Assembly: GCF_014200805.1 (NCBI RefSeq)
Contig: NZ_JACHDB010000002.1
Span: 1,054,001-1,118,000, forward strand
Direction of reading: 5' to 3'
Length of the DNA: 64,000 nt
From: Nocardiopsis composta
GTDB taxonomy: Bacteria > Actinomycetota > Actinomycetes > Streptosporangiales > Streptosporangiaceae
Shown: positions 40,903 through 49,580 of the stretch, piece after piece
How the letters are laid out: each line of letters begins with the position of its first letter
Numbering within the stretch: the stretch's first letter is position 1
Made by a program: the position numbers and the translations under genes
The notes under the pieces: generated by a model
Database searches by the model: none
What the model was told of the DNA's origin: nothing
What the model saw: the letters and a program-made list of their open reading frames with translations, nothing else

Positions 40903-41561
40903 CGATCCGGGTGGTGCTGGCCGACGACCAGGAGATGGTGCGGACCGGGTTCCGGTACATGCTGGAGGCCGAGGGCGACATCGAGGTGGTCGGCGAGGCG
41001 GGCGACGGCCTGGAGGCGCTGCGCCTGGCCCGCGAGCTCCGCCCCGACGTCGCCCTGCTGGACATCCGGATGCCCGGCATCGACGGCCTGGAGGCCACCC
41101 GCCGGCTGGCCGGCCCCGGGGTCGCCGATCCGGTCAAGGTGGTCGTGGTGACCACCTTCGACCTGGACGAGTACGTCTACTCCGCGCTGGAGGGCGGCGC
41201 CGTCGGCTTTCTGCTCAAGGACGCCGGGCCGGCTCTGCTCATCGAGGCGGTGCGCGCCGCCGTGCGCGGCGACGCCCTGGTCTCGCCGAAGATCACGGTA
41301 CGGCTGCTCAGCCGGTTCACCCGGCAGGGGACCGCGCGGCGCGGAGCACCGGAGGACCGCGGCCTCACCGAACGGGAGAAGGAGACGGTGCGGGCGGTCG
41401 CCGAAGGGCTGACCAACATCGAGGTGGCCGAGCGGCTGTTCGTCTCGCTCAGCACGGTCAAGACCCACCTGGCCAGCGTCCAGGCCAAGCTCGGCGCCCG
41501 CAACCGGGTGGAGATCGCCGCCTGGGCCTACCGCAGCGGCCTGATGGACGAGCAGCCCTGA
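40899..41561 (+). CDS. NarL/LuxR-type response regulator
   Basis: 220 residues. The receiver has the acidic pair in LADDQEMVRTGF, phospho-acceptor Asp 55 in VALLDIRMPGIDGLEA, the Thr switch in VVVTTFDLDEYVY, and Lys in GFLLKDAG. The LuxR-type HTH is LTEREKETVRAVAEGLTNIE, then VAERLFVSLSTVKTHLASVQ. It is translationally coupled to the kinase. Targets unknown. Confidence 0.94.
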   Translation: MTIRVVLADDQEMVRTGFRYMLEAEGDIEVVGEAGDGLEALRLARELRPDVALLDIRMPGIDGLEATRRLAGPGVADPVKVVVVTTFDLDEYVYSALEGGAVGFLLKDAGPALLIEAVRAAVRGDALVSPKITVRLLSRFTRQGTARRGAPEDRGLTEREKETVRAVAEGLTNIEVAERLFVSLSTVKTHLASVQAKLGARNRVEIAAWAYRSGLMDEQP

Positions 41562-41608
41562 GCCGCCCGCGGCCACCGCATGGGGCCGGCGGGGCTCGGG
41601 AGGGCCGT

Positions 41609-41655
41609 GCCCCCGTGCACCAGCACGGCGGCCACCGCGCCACGGGCACGGGGGC
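41609..41655. terminator. Possible bidirectional terminator
   Basis: GCCCCCGTGC pairs with GCACGGGGGC over a 27-base loop, between the convergent response-regulator and peptidase-like genes. The long loop makes it uncertain. Confidence 0.4.
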
Positions 41656-41732
41656 GGCCGTACTTCCGGGCCGGGGCGCACCCTCTCGGGTCGTCCACGC
41701 GTCCGGCGGGCCCGGGACGGTCAGGAGGCGGG

Positions 41733-42881
41733 TCAGCGCAGCGGGGCGGTGCGGACCGCGGCGGTCACGATGGCGCGCAGCTGCTCGGTGATGTCGGCGC
41801 GGTCCCGCTCGAAGCCGGGGTCGGTGAGCGCGGCCGGGTCGCCGCCGCCCGGCTCCAGGGCCGGGGTGCGCACGTGCCCGGCGGGGATGTCCCGGCCGGT
41901 GGCCTCGCGCAGCAGGGTGCTGCGGTAGGCGAGCTCGTTGGCCAGGTGGTCGCCGCCCCCGCCGGCGCGCGCCCGCGAACCGGGGGTGGGGCCGTCCTCG
42001 CGCACCACCGGTTCGGCGGAGCCCGCGGGGACCTCGGTGACCCGGGTGTCGTCGTGCACCGCGAACCGCCCGACGGCCTGCTCGCACACGGCCCGCCGGG
42101 GCAGGGTCGAAGAGCCCCACTGCGGCGGGGGCGAGGGCAGCTCCGGCAGGTCCGGCGGGGGGACGGGGCCGGGGGCCCGGGTGCGCTCGTTGTCCGGGGC
42201 GCCGCCGCGCCAGGCGGCGCTGTAGGCCTCCAGCTCGAACCGGTCCGACCGGCCCCGGCTCAGGGTGATCACCGCGTCGGCCGGCGCCGCGGTGCCGGTG
42301 TAGTGCGGCAGCAGGCAGCGCTCCAGCATGCCGTCGGTGAAGTCGCGCCAGCGCACCGGGAACAGCGCGGCGCGCACCACCGCGGTCCTGCCGTGCGCCT
42401 CGAAGGTCTCGCCGTGCAGCGCGAGCGCGGCCACCCCCGAGGGGTTGGACCGGCGCACGTCCTCGTCGAGGTCGAAGGGGTCGAACCCGGTGACGATGAC
42501 GCGCAGCTGCCGGTCGTCGGGGGCGAACACCAGGTCGTCGTGGCCGCGCGAGGCGTGCTCCAGGCGGGCCAGCAGCGCGGCGCGCTCCTCGTCGGAGAGC
42601 GGGAAGGACGGCCGCCAGGAGCGCAGCAGCGAACTGAGGGTGAGCCGGGCCCAGTACAGCGGGCGGTCGTCGCCGACCCGGTCCCGCCGGGAGACCGCCT
42701 CCGTCCACAGCCGGTGGCCGTGCGAGGTGACCACCCGGGTCGCCTCGGCGGCGTCGCCGGCGCCGGCCAGGTCGGCGGAGAACAGCGGTACGGCCGCGGC
42801 GAACCCGGAGCGGCGGAGCAGCGTGCGCGGGACCTCCAGTCCGGCTCGTTCCTCCTCGGGCGTGGCGGCGGTGGAATCCAT
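41733..42881 (-). CDS. Pyroglutamyl-peptidase-like protein lacking the catalytic Cys
   Basis: 382 residues, longer than the 215 of peptidase C15. Residues 1-120 are a helical N-terminal part. The C15 fold begins at VIVTGFDPFDLDEDVRRSNP. LFPVRWRDFTDGMLERCLLP, ITLSRGRSDRFELEAYSAAW and PDNER follow. The segment that normally carries the catalytic Cys reads GGDHLANELAYRSTLL, with Ala where Cys is expected. The catalytic His may be in PAGHVRTPAL. The protein therefore looks hydrolytically dead or changed in chemistry. No signal peptide is visible. Confidence 0.75.
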   Translation of the reverse strand: MDSTAATPEEERAGLEVPRTLLRRSGFAAAVPLFSADLAGAGDAAEATRVVTSHGHRLWTEAVSRRDRVGDDRPLYWARLTLSSLLRSWRPSFPLSDEERAALLARLEHASRGHDDLVFAPDDRQLRVIVTGFDPFDLDEDVRRSNPSGVAALALHGETFEAHGRTAVVRAALFPVRWRDFTDGMLERCLLPHYTGTAAPADAVITLSRGRSDRFELEAYSAAWRGGAPDNERTRAPGPVPPPDLPELPSPPPQWGSSTLPRRAVCEQAVGRFAVHDDTRVTEVPAGSAEPVVREDGPTPGSRARAGGGGDHLANELAYRSTLLREATGRDIPAGHVRTPALEPGGGDPAALTDPGFERDRADITEQLRAIVTAAVRTAPLR

Positions 42882-43001
42882 GGCTCCGATCCGGGTTCGA
42901 CGGCGGGGGTGCGTGACCGGGCCGTGAGTTTACATGTCCCCGGTGCCGGTTTCGGCTGCGCCGCAGCGAGTCCCGGCCACGCCGCCCCCGCCCCCGGGCG
43001 G

Positions 43002-44576
43002 TCAGTCCAGCCGGAAGCCCAGGTCGGCGTCGATCTCCACGACGTCCATCTGCGCCTTCTGCAGCCGGCCGGAGTAGTCCCAGTTCATCGACTGCCAGCG
43101 GGTGAACTGGTCGAGCACCCACAGGCCGGAGAGCCGGCCGCCGTTGCCGGAGCGGCCGTTGCCGCCGAACGGCAGGTGCGCCTCGGCGCCGGAGGTCGAG
43201 TTGTTCACGCTGACCATGCCGGCGCCGATCCCGGAGCGGAAGGCGAAGGCCTTCTTCGGGTCGGTGGTGTAGATCGAGCAGGACAGCCCGTATCCGGGCA
43301 GGTCGGCGAGTTCGATCGCCTCCTCCAGGTGCCGGTAGGAGGCCACCCCGACGATCGGGCCGAAGGTCTCCTCGGTGAACACCCGGTCCTCGGGGCGCAC
43401 CCCGGCGAGGATGACCGGGTGGTAGAAGAGGCCGTCGGCGGGGTCGCCGACGAAGCCCTCGCGGGGCGCGTCCGCGGTGATCCGGCCGGTCGCGGTGGAG
43501 CCGAGCACCCGGTGGTGGCCGGAGATCCAGTCCAGGTAGCCCTCGTAGCGGTCGGCGAACCGCTCGCTGATCATCGGCCCGTAGAGCACGTCCCGGGTCG
43601 GGTCGCCGACCGGGGCGGCGGCGGTGGCGGCGGCGAACCGCTCCAGGAACGCCTGGTGCACCGACTCGTGCACGATGGCGGTCCCCAGCGAGGTGCAGCG
43701 CTGCCCGGCGGTGCCGAACCCGGAGAACAGCGCGCCCTCCACCGCCAGGTCGAGGTCGGCGTCCTCGGTGACCACCATCGGGTTCTTGCCGCCCAGCTCC
43801 AGGCAGGGCGTCTGCAGGTGGCGTCCGCACAGCTCGCCGATCCGGGTGCCCACCGCGCTGGACCCGGTGAAGCCGACCTTGTCCACCAGGCCCTCGCCGA
43901 GCGCCTGCTCCAGCCCGGCGAAGGTCTCCTCGCCGTCGGCGTAGACCAGGTTGAGCACGCCCTTGGGCAGCCCGGCGCGGGAGAACAGCTCGTAGAACGC
44001 CCACGAGCAGGAGGCTGCGTACTCGGCCGGCTTCCACACCACGGTGTTGCCGGTCAGCAGCGCGGGCACGATGTACCAGCTGGGCACCGCCACCGGGAAG
44101 TTGCCGGCGGTGATGATCGCGGCGGCGCCCAGCGGGTTGCGGAAGGCGAACAGCTGCTTGTCGGGCATCTCCGAGGGCACGGTCTGCCCGTAGAGCCGGC
44201 GCCCCTCGCCGCGGAAGAACTCGCAGGTGTCGATGATCTCCTGCACCTCGCCGCGGGCCTCGCCGAGGGTCTTGCCGATGTCGCGGGTGACGGCGCGCGC
44301 CAGGGCCTCCTTGTTCGCGGCGACCAGGTCGCCGATGTTGCCGATCACCTGGCCGCGGATCGGCGCGGGCACCGCGGCCCAGGCGCGCTGGGCCTCCTTG
44401 GCGGCCCTGCAGGCGGCGGTGAACTCGGCCCGGCCGGCCAGGCTCACCTCGGCCAGCACCTCACCGGTCCGGGCGGGGTTGGTGCTGATCAGAGGTTTGT
44501 CGGCGCGGTCGAGCCGCTCGCCGGCGATCACGGAACGGAGGTCGTCAGGCGTGGTTTGGGTCACCGAGTGCTCCAT
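43002..44576 (-). CDS. Aldehyde dehydrogenase, ALDH7/piperideine-6-carboxylate dehydrogenase-like
   Basis: 524 residues. NAD-binding GFTGSSAVGTRIGELC, catalytic Glu in CLELGGKNPMVV, catalytic Cys in FSGFGTAGQRCTSLG, and ETFGPIVGVASY are all present. FGTAGQRCTS and VSVNNSTSGAEAHLPFGGNG fit the ALDH7 group that oxidises alpha-aminoadipate semialdehyde in lysine breakdown. No lysine-catabolic partner gene is nearby, so the substrate is not certain. The start ATG 44576 lies near the decayed VOC/AraC genes, which are on the same strand upstream. Confidence 0.88.
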   Translation of the reverse strand: MEHSVTQTTPDDLRSVIAGERLDRADKPLISTNPARTGEVLAEVSLAGRAEFTAACRAAKEAQRAWAAVPAPIRGQVIGNIGDLVAANKEALARAVTRDIGKTLGEARGEVQEIIDTCEFFRGEGRRLYGQTVPSEMPDKQLFAFRNPLGAAAIITAGNFPVAVPSWYIVPALLTGNTVVWKPAEYAASCSWAFYELFSRAGLPKGVLNLVYADGEETFAGLEQALGEGLVDKVGFTGSSAVGTRIGELCGRHLQTPCLELGGKNPMVVTEDADLDLAVEGALFSGFGTAGQRCTSLGTAIVHESVHQAFLERFAAATAAAPVGDPTRDVLYGPMISERFADRYEGYLDWISGHHRVLGSTATGRITADAPREGFVGDPADGLFYHPVILAGVRPEDRVFTEETFGPIVGVASYRHLEEAIELADLPGYGLSCSIYTTDPKKAFAFRSGIGAGMVSVNNSTSGAEAHLPFGGNGRSGNGGRLSGLWVLDQFTRWQSMNWDYSGRLQKAQMDVVEIDADLGFRLD

Positions 44577-44791
44577 TGCTCTGGTGGACGTCTGCGATCA
44601 GTGCGCCTGATTCTGCCCGTCCCGGGCCGCCCTGACCAGAGCCGGGCGGCGGGCACACCGACGGTGAGCCGGCGCATAAACCCCGGGTCGACGTCGGCGC
44701 GGACCTCCAGGCCGAGCTTGCCGACGCAGAAGTCGAGGGCCTCGTCCTGGTCGAGGAGGAAGATCTGGGAACGGGTGATCGCGTTCAGCAT
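44561..44791 (-). pseudogene. VOC (glyoxalase-fold) protein gene, truncated remnant
   Basis: ATG 44791 begins MLNAITRSQIFLLDQDEALD, then FCVGKLGLEVRADVDPGFMR and RLTVGVP, the usual first 48 residues of actinobacterial VOC proteins of about 130 residues. After GVP the sequence becomes unrelated and arginine-rich, and runs into the aldehyde dehydrogenase start region. About two thirds of the domain is gone, so a working fold is not expected. Confidence 0.7.
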
Positions 44792-44952
44792 GCATCCGCA
44801 TCCAGGCCCCGGCCCCGCCGCGGCGCTTCTCCGAAACTGCTCGGTCGCGACCAGGCCCGGGCGGGGATGTCCAGCGGCTCGGCGAAGCCGCGCTCCATCG
44901 CGTCGCGCGCCCGCAGCATCCGCCGGTTGCGCTCCTCGGCTTCGCGGCTCAT
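44785..44952 (-). pseudogene. AraC-family regulator gene, internally deleted remnant
   Basis: ATG 44952 gives MSREAEERNRRMLRARDAME, then RGFAEPLDIPA, the standard N-terminus of a small AraC regulator group usually encoded directly before a VOC gene. The next recognisable piece is SFGEAPRR, which normally follows the first HTH; the frame then ends. Most of both HTHs is deleted. The stop overlaps the VOC start, so the old two-gene unit is still visible. Confidence 0.6.
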
Positions 44953-45180
44953 GACCGCAGCCGAGCACATGCGGGTGACGGCCGCGGAGGGAGCGGCGGC
45001 CGAGCGGGGCCCGGCGCGCCGGGCCCCGCTCTTTCCGGTGGGCGGCCGCTCCCGGGGCGGTGGCGTCCCGGGCGTTCCTCCTACCGGGGGTACGGACGCG
45101 TCCCGGGGGCCGCCGCCGGCGGGCCTGCGGTTCCGGCCCTCCGCGACCCTGGGCGGGCCGGCGCGCCGGCCCGCCGGGGG

Positions 45181-47109
45181 TCAGCCGGCCGCGGCCGGGG
45201 CGGTGCTGCACGGGCCGGCCGCGTGCGCGCCCGCACCGTCCTCCGCGGCGGAGTCGGCGAACTGGGTCCGGTACAGCTCCTCGTAGCGGCCGTGCGCGGC
45301 CAGCAGTTCCTCGTGGCTGCCCTGTTCGACGATGCGCCCCTCCTCGATCACCAGGATCCGGTCGGCGGAGCGGACGGTGGAGAGCCGGTGCGCGATGACG
45401 ATGGCGGTGCGCCCGCGCAGCGCCTCGGCCAGCGCCTCCTGCACCGCGGCCTCGGAGGTGGCGTCCAGGCTGGAGGTGGCCTCGTCCAGGATCACCAGGC
45501 CGGGGGAGGCCAGCAGCAGCCGGGCGATGGTCAGCCGCTGCCGCTCGCCGCCGGAGAACCGGTAGCCGCGCTCGCCGACCATGGTGTCCAGGCCGTCGGG
45601 CAGCGCGGCGACCAGCCCGTCCAGCCGGGCCCGGCGCAGCACGTCCCACAGCTGCTCGTCGGTGGCCTCGGGGCGGGCGAGCAGCAGGTTGGCCCGGATG
45701 GTCTCGTGGAAGAGGTGGCCGTCCTGGGTGACCATGCCGACGGCGGAGCGCAGCGAGGCCGCACTCAGCTCGCGCACGTCCACCCCGGAGATCCGCACCG
45801 CGCCGGAGTCCACGTCGTAGAGCCGGGGGACCAGCTGCGCGATGGTGGACTTGCCGGCGCCGGAGGAGCCGACCAGCGCCACCGTCTCCCCCGGGGCGGC
45901 GGTGAAGTCGATGCCGTGCAGCACCTGCCCGCCGTCGCGGTCGTCCAGGGTGACCACCTCCTCCAGGGAGGCCAGCGAGAACCGGTCGGCGGAGGGGTAG
46001 CCGAACCCGACCCGGTCGAACTCCACCGACACCGGGCCCTCGGGCACCGGGCGGGCGTCCGGGGCCTCCTTGACCAGCGGCTCCAGGTCGAGCACCTCGA
46101 AGACCCGGCTGAAGCTGACCATCGCGCTCATCACCTCGACGCGGGCGCTGGCCAGCGAGGTGAGCGGCGCGTACAGCCGGCTGAGCAGCAGGGCCAGGGC
46201 GACCACCGAGCCGGAGTCCAGCCCGCCGGTGAACACGAAGTACCCGCCCAGCCCGTAGACCAGGGCCAGCGCCAGCGCGGAGACCAGGGTGAGCGCGGTG
46301 ATGAACACCTCCTGCACCATGGCGGTGCGCACCCCGATGTCGCGCACCCGCCGGGCGCGGAAGGCGAACTCGGCGGACTCCTCGCGCGGCCGGCCGAACA
46401 GCTTGACCAGGGTGGCGCCGGGGGCGGAGAACCGCTCGGTCATCCGGGTGCCCATCGCGGCGTCGTGCTCGGTGGCCTCGCGCTCCAGCCGGGCCAGCCG
46501 GCTGCCCATCCGCCGGGCCGGCAGCACGAACACCGGCAGCAGCACCAGCGCCAGCAGGGTGATCTGCCAGGAGATCCCGACCATGACCACCAGGGTGAGC
46601 AGCAGCGTCACGGTGTTGCTGACCACCCCGGACAGCACGTCGCTGAACGCGCGCTGGGCGCCGATGACGTCGTTGTTCAACCTGCTGACGAGGGCGCCGG
46701 TGCGGGTGCGGGTGAAGAAGGCGACCGGCATCCGCTGCACGTGGTCGTAGACGGCGGTGCGCAGGTCGAGGATGAGCCCCTCGCCGATGGAGGCGGAGAA
46801 CCACCGGGTGACCAGCCCGAAGCCGGCCTCGGCCAGCGCGATCCCGGCGATCAGCGCGGCCAGTCCGACCACCAGCCCCAGGTCGTCGCCGGCGATGATC
46901 GCGTTGACCGCCTGGCCGGCCAGCACCGGGGTGGCCACGGTGAGGACGGCCAGCACCGTGCTGGAGGCCAGGAACCAGAAGAGCCGCGCCTTGTGCGGCC
47001 GGGCGAACCCGGCGATGCGCCGCAGCACGGCGCGGGAGAACGGGCGTCTGTCCTCCTGTGCGTGCATCGCGTTGTACATCGACGACCACGCGGCCATCTC
47101 CATGCTCAT
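45181..47109 (-). CDS. ABC exporter half-transporter (MsbA/MDR type)
   Basis: 642 residues. Six membrane helices (about 40-330) carry coupling motifs such as FFTRTRTGALVSRLNNDVIG. The ATPase has Walker A GSSGAGKST, Q-loop MVTQDGHLFHETI, signature YRFSGGERQRLTIAR, Walker B LVILDEATSSLD and switch His IAHRLST. It acts as a homodimer or with a partner encoded elsewhere, exporting a lipid, drug or peptide. An extra acidic segment (SLEEVVTLDDRDGGQVLHGI) before Walker A is typical of this actinobacterial subfamily. It is monocistronic. Confidence 0.92.
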   Translation of the reverse strand: MSMEMAAWSSMYNAMHAQEDRRPFSRAVLRRIAGFARPHKARLFWFLASSTVLAVLTVATPVLAGQAVNAIIAGDDLGLVVGLAALIAGIALAEAGFGLVTRWFSASIGEGLILDLRTAVYDHVQRMPVAFFTRTRTGALVSRLNNDVIGAQRAFSDVLSGVVSNTVTLLLTLVVMVGISWQITLLALVLLPVFVLPARRMGSRLARLEREATEHDAAMGTRMTERFSAPGATLVKLFGRPREESAEFAFRARRVRDIGVRTAMVQEVFITALTLVSALALALVYGLGGYFVFTGGLDSGSVVALALLLSRLYAPLTSLASARVEVMSAMVSFSRVFEVLDLEPLVKEAPDARPVPEGPVSVEFDRVGFGYPSADRFSLASLEEVVTLDDRDGGQVLHGIDFTAAPGETVALVGSSGAGKSTIAQLVPRLYDVDSGAVRISGVDVRELSAASLRSAVGMVTQDGHLFHETIRANLLLARPEATDEQLWDVLRRARLDGLVAALPDGLDTMVGERGYRFSGGERQRLTIARLLLASPGLVILDEATSSLDATSEAAVQEALAEALRGRTAIVIAHRLSTVRSADRILVIEEGRIVEQGSHEELLAAHGRYEELYRTQFADSAAEDGAGAHAAGPCSTAPAAAG

Positions 47110-47205
47110 CGCCCACCACCGACCTCTACCGGGGACTTTCGGACCGTTCTCCGGGAGAGTAGAACCTCAAGTTAGGTGGAGGTCAATGGCCGGGGCCGGC
47201 CGGGG

Positions 47206-47814
47206 TCAGCCGCGCGGCGGTTCGGCGCCGCGCGGCCGGTCCACCGCGGTGACCTCGCCGAGCGCGCCCCACTCGTTGCGGCCCAGCCGGGCGACCGGGC
47301 GCAGCAGGGAGATCTCCGGGTGGCCGTCGACCAGCACCGCCTCGTCCACCGCGACGTGCACCACCCGGCCGAACACCACGGTGGAGTCGCCGAGCAGAAC
47401 GGTGGAGTGCAGCCGGCACTCCAGGGCGACCGGGCTGGCGGCCACCCGGGGGGCCTTCACCGCCGTGCCGGGCTCCCGCTCCAGGCCGACCGCGTCGAAC
47501 TCGCTGACGCCCGGCGGGAACGGGGCCGAGGTCGCGTTGATCTCGGCCTGCAGGCGCTCCGGCGCGAAGTTGACGGTGAACTCCCGGGTCTCCTCCACGT
47601 TGCGCAGCGTGTCCTTGCGGCCGGTGGAGGTGAACTGCACGATCGCCGGGTCGGCGCAGGCCACGGTGAAGAACGAGTGCGGGGCGAGGTTGTCGGAGCC
47701 GGCCGCCGAGACCGTGGACACCCACGCGATGGGGCGGGGCACCACGACCGAGGTGAGCAGCCGGTAGAAGGCGCGCCCGGGCAGGTCTTCGGGGGTCAGT
47801 TCAGTGCGTGTCAC
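47206..47814 (-). CDS. Flavin reductase family protein (FMN-binding split barrel)
   Basis: 202 residues. SVVVPRPIAWVSTVSAAGSD, NLAPHSFFTVACADPAIVQF, RDTLRN-like KDTLRNVEETREFTVN and a C-terminal HPEISLLRPVARLGRNEWG are characteristic. It likely binds FMN and reduces it or acts on a flavin-linked substrate; no partner monooxygenase is adjacent. GTG 47814 is chosen as start after GGCGGG; a start at 47850 is in frame. Confidence 0.86.
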   Translation of the reverse strand: MTRTELTPEDLPGRAFYRLLTSVVVPRPIAWVSTVSAAGSDNLAPHSFFTVACADPAIVQFTSTGRKDTLRNVEETREFTVNFAPERLQAEINATSAPFPPGVSEFDAVGLEREPGTAVKAPRVAASPVALECRLHSTVLLGDSTVVFGRVVHVAVDEAVLVDGHPEISLLRPVARLGRNEWGALGEVTAVDRPRGAEPPRG

Positions 47815-47888
47815 CCCGCCATTATCGGCTCCGCCCGGTGCGCGCGGCACGGCGGGTGGCGCGGTGCGCGGTGGGGAACACCACCGGG

Positions 47889-48848
47889 ATGGACCTCATT
47901 TCACTCGCCGACGTCCAGGCCGCCGCCGGGCGGATCCGGCGCCGGGCGGTGCGCACGCCGCTGCTCTCCTGCCCGTGGGCGGAGGGGCGGCTCTGGCTGA
48001 AGCCGGAGAACCTGCAGCCGGTCGGGGCGTTCAAGATCCGGGGGGCCACCAACGCGCTGCGCGCCCTGCCGGAGCGGCGGCGGGCGGCCGGGGTGGTCAC
48101 GCACTCCTCGGGCAACCACGGCCAGGCGCTGGCGTACGCGGCGCGCGCCGAGGAGGTGCGGTGCACGGTGGTCGTCCCGGAGGGGGCGCCGGAGGTGAAG
48201 CTGGCCGCGATGCGCCGGCTGGGCGCGGAGCTGGTGCCGGTGGCCCCGGCCGAGCGGGAGCGCACCGCGGTGCGGCTGGCCGAGCGGCGCGGGCTGACCC
48301 TGGTGCCGCCGTTCGACGACCGGGAGGTGATCGCCGGTCAGGGCACGGTCGGCCTGGAGATCGTGGAGGACCTGGCCGGGGTGGACACGGTGCTGGTGCC
48401 GGTGGGCGGGGGCGGCCTGGCCTCCGGGGTGGCCACCGCGGTCAAGGGGCTGCGGCCGGACGTGGCGGTGGTCGGGGTGGAGCCGGAGCTGGCCGCGGAG
48501 GTCGCCGAGGGGCTGGGGGAGGGGCGCAGGGTCTCCTGGTCGCCGGAGCGGACCCACCGGACGGTCGCGGACGGGGTGCGGGTGGGTCCCTCCGATCTGA
48601 CCTTCGCGCACATGGCCGCCCGGCTGGACGGGGTGGTCACGGTCACGGAGGAGGAGATCGTCGCGGCGATGGGGGTGATCGCGCGCCGGGCGCGGGTGGT
48701 GGCCGAGCCCAGCGGGGCGCTGGCGGTGGCGGCGCACCTGGCCGGGCGGGCCGGCGGCGGGTGCGCGGTGGCGGTGGTCTCCGGCGGGAACGTGGACCCG
48801 GCGCTGCTGTCCCGGGCGGTCGCCGGGGAGCCCGCCGAGACCGAGTGA
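47889..48848 (+). CDS. Threonine/serine dehydratase (PLP-dependent)
   Basis: 319 residues. The PLP Lys is in [30 protein letters not shown] binds the substrate carboxylate; the PLP phosphate loop is [12 protein letters not shown]. No C-terminal ACT domain is present, so this is the short, catabolic or biodegradative form rather than IlvA. It deaminates threonine to 2-oxobutyrate or serine to pyruvate; serine racemase activity is possible in this family. The stop codon lies inside the Zur-like site of the next operon. Confidence 0.9.
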   Translation: MDLISLADVQAAAGRIRRRAVRTPLLSCPWAEGRLWLKPENLQPVGAFKIRGATNALRALPERRRAAGVVTHSSGNHGQALAYAARAEEVRCTVVVPEGAPEVKLAAMRRLGAELVPVAPAERERTAVRLAERRGLTLVPPFDDREVIAGQGTVGLEIVEDLAGVDTVLVPVGGGGLASGVATAVKGLRPDVAVVGVEPELAAEVAEGLGEGRRVSWSPERTHRTVADGVRVGPSDLTFAHMAARLDGVVTVTEEEIVAAMGVIARRARVVAEPSGALAVAAHLAGRAGGGCAVAVVSGGNVDPALLSRAVAGEPAETE

Positions 48849-48864
48849 AAACGGTTATCGTTCC
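48846..48864. promoter_or_regulatory. Zur-like operator before rpmB-rpsN
   Basis: TGAAAACGGTTATCGTTCC contains AACG-5-CGTT and resembles the TGAAAAYG...CGTT half-sites of actinobacterial Zur boxes. It ends 45 bases before rpmB. The genes it precedes are the type Zur normally represses. Confidence 0.55.
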
Positions 48865-48909
48865 GGTGTATCGTGGGCGGGTCAGCAGCACCGACCCGAG
48901 AGGAGCACC

Positions 48910-49146
48910 GTGTCCCGCGTCTGCCAGGTCACCGGGAGGCGGCCGTCGTTCGGCAACGCCGTCTCGCACTCCCACCGGCGCACCCGCCGCCGCTTCGACC
49001 CCAACATCCAGCGCAAGCGCTACTGGCTGCCCTCGGAGAACCGCTGGGTCCGGCTGCGGGTCAGCGCCAAGGGGATGAAGGTGGTCGACCGGCTCGGCAT
49101 CGAGCGCGTCGTCGCCGACATCCGCGCCCGCGGGGAGAAGGTCTGA
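48910..49146 (+). CDS. rpmB: Ribosomal protein L28, zinc-independent form
   Basis: 78 residues: [50 protein letters not shown]. Zinc-binding L28 has two CxxC pairs; here only one Cys remains, the C-minus type that replaces the zinc form under zinc starvation. GTG start with GAGAGGAG seven bases upstream. rpsN starts three bases after its stop. Confidence 0.93.
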   Translation: MSRVCQVTGRRPSFGNAVSHSHRRTRRRFDPNIQRKRYWLPSENRWVRLRVSAKGMKVVDRLGIERVVADIRARGEKV

Positions 49147-49149
49147 GCC

Positions 49150-49455
49150 GTGGCCAAGAAGAGCAAGATCGTCAAGAACGAGAAGCGCGCCCGCATCGCG
49201 GCGCGCTACGCCGAGCGCCGCGCCGAGCTCAAGCGGATCGTCTCCCACCCGGACAGCACCGCCGAGGAGCGCGCCGCCGCCGTCCGCGAGCTGAACCGCC
49301 AGCCGCGCGACGCCAGCCCCACCCGGTACCGCAACCGGGACGCGGTGGACGGCCGCCCGCGCGGCTACCTGCGCAAGGCGGGGCTGTCCCGGATCCGCTT
49401 CCGCGAGATGGCCCACCGCGGCGAACTGCCGGGGATCACCAAGTCCAGCTGGTGA
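49150..49455 (+). CDS. rpsN: Ribosomal protein S14, zinc-independent long form
   Basis: 101 residues, the long C-minus type: [53 protein letters not shown], ending KSSW. The short form would have CxxC-x12-CxxC; no Cys is present. It shares an operon with rpmB behind a Zur-like site. The companion genes often found here (rpmG, rpsR2) are absent. A terminator follows. Confidence 0.95.
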   Translation: MAKKSKIVKNEKRARIAARYAERRAELKRIVSHPDSTAEERAAAVRELNRQPRDASPTRYRNRDAVDGRPRGYLRKAGLSRIRFREMAHRGELPGITKSSW

Positions 49456-49487
49456 CGGGCGGAACGCGCAGAGCGCCCGGAAAAAAG

Positions 49488-49517
49488 GGGGCGCCCGCCG
49501 CGTTCGGCGGGCGCCCC
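49488..49517. terminator. Terminator between rpsN and the dicarboxylate symporter gene
   Basis: Perfect 13-bp stem GGGGCGCCCGCCG/CGGCGGGCGCCCC, loop CGTT, preceded by AAAAAA (49481-49486). The A run becomes a U tract for transcripts coming from the minus strand, so it can serve both convergent genes. Confidence 0.8.
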
Positions 49518-49580
49518 TCTCTCGGTGCGGCCGGGGGAGGGCCGGGGGAGGGAGCCCCGAGCCCCGGCCCGGTGGGCGGG

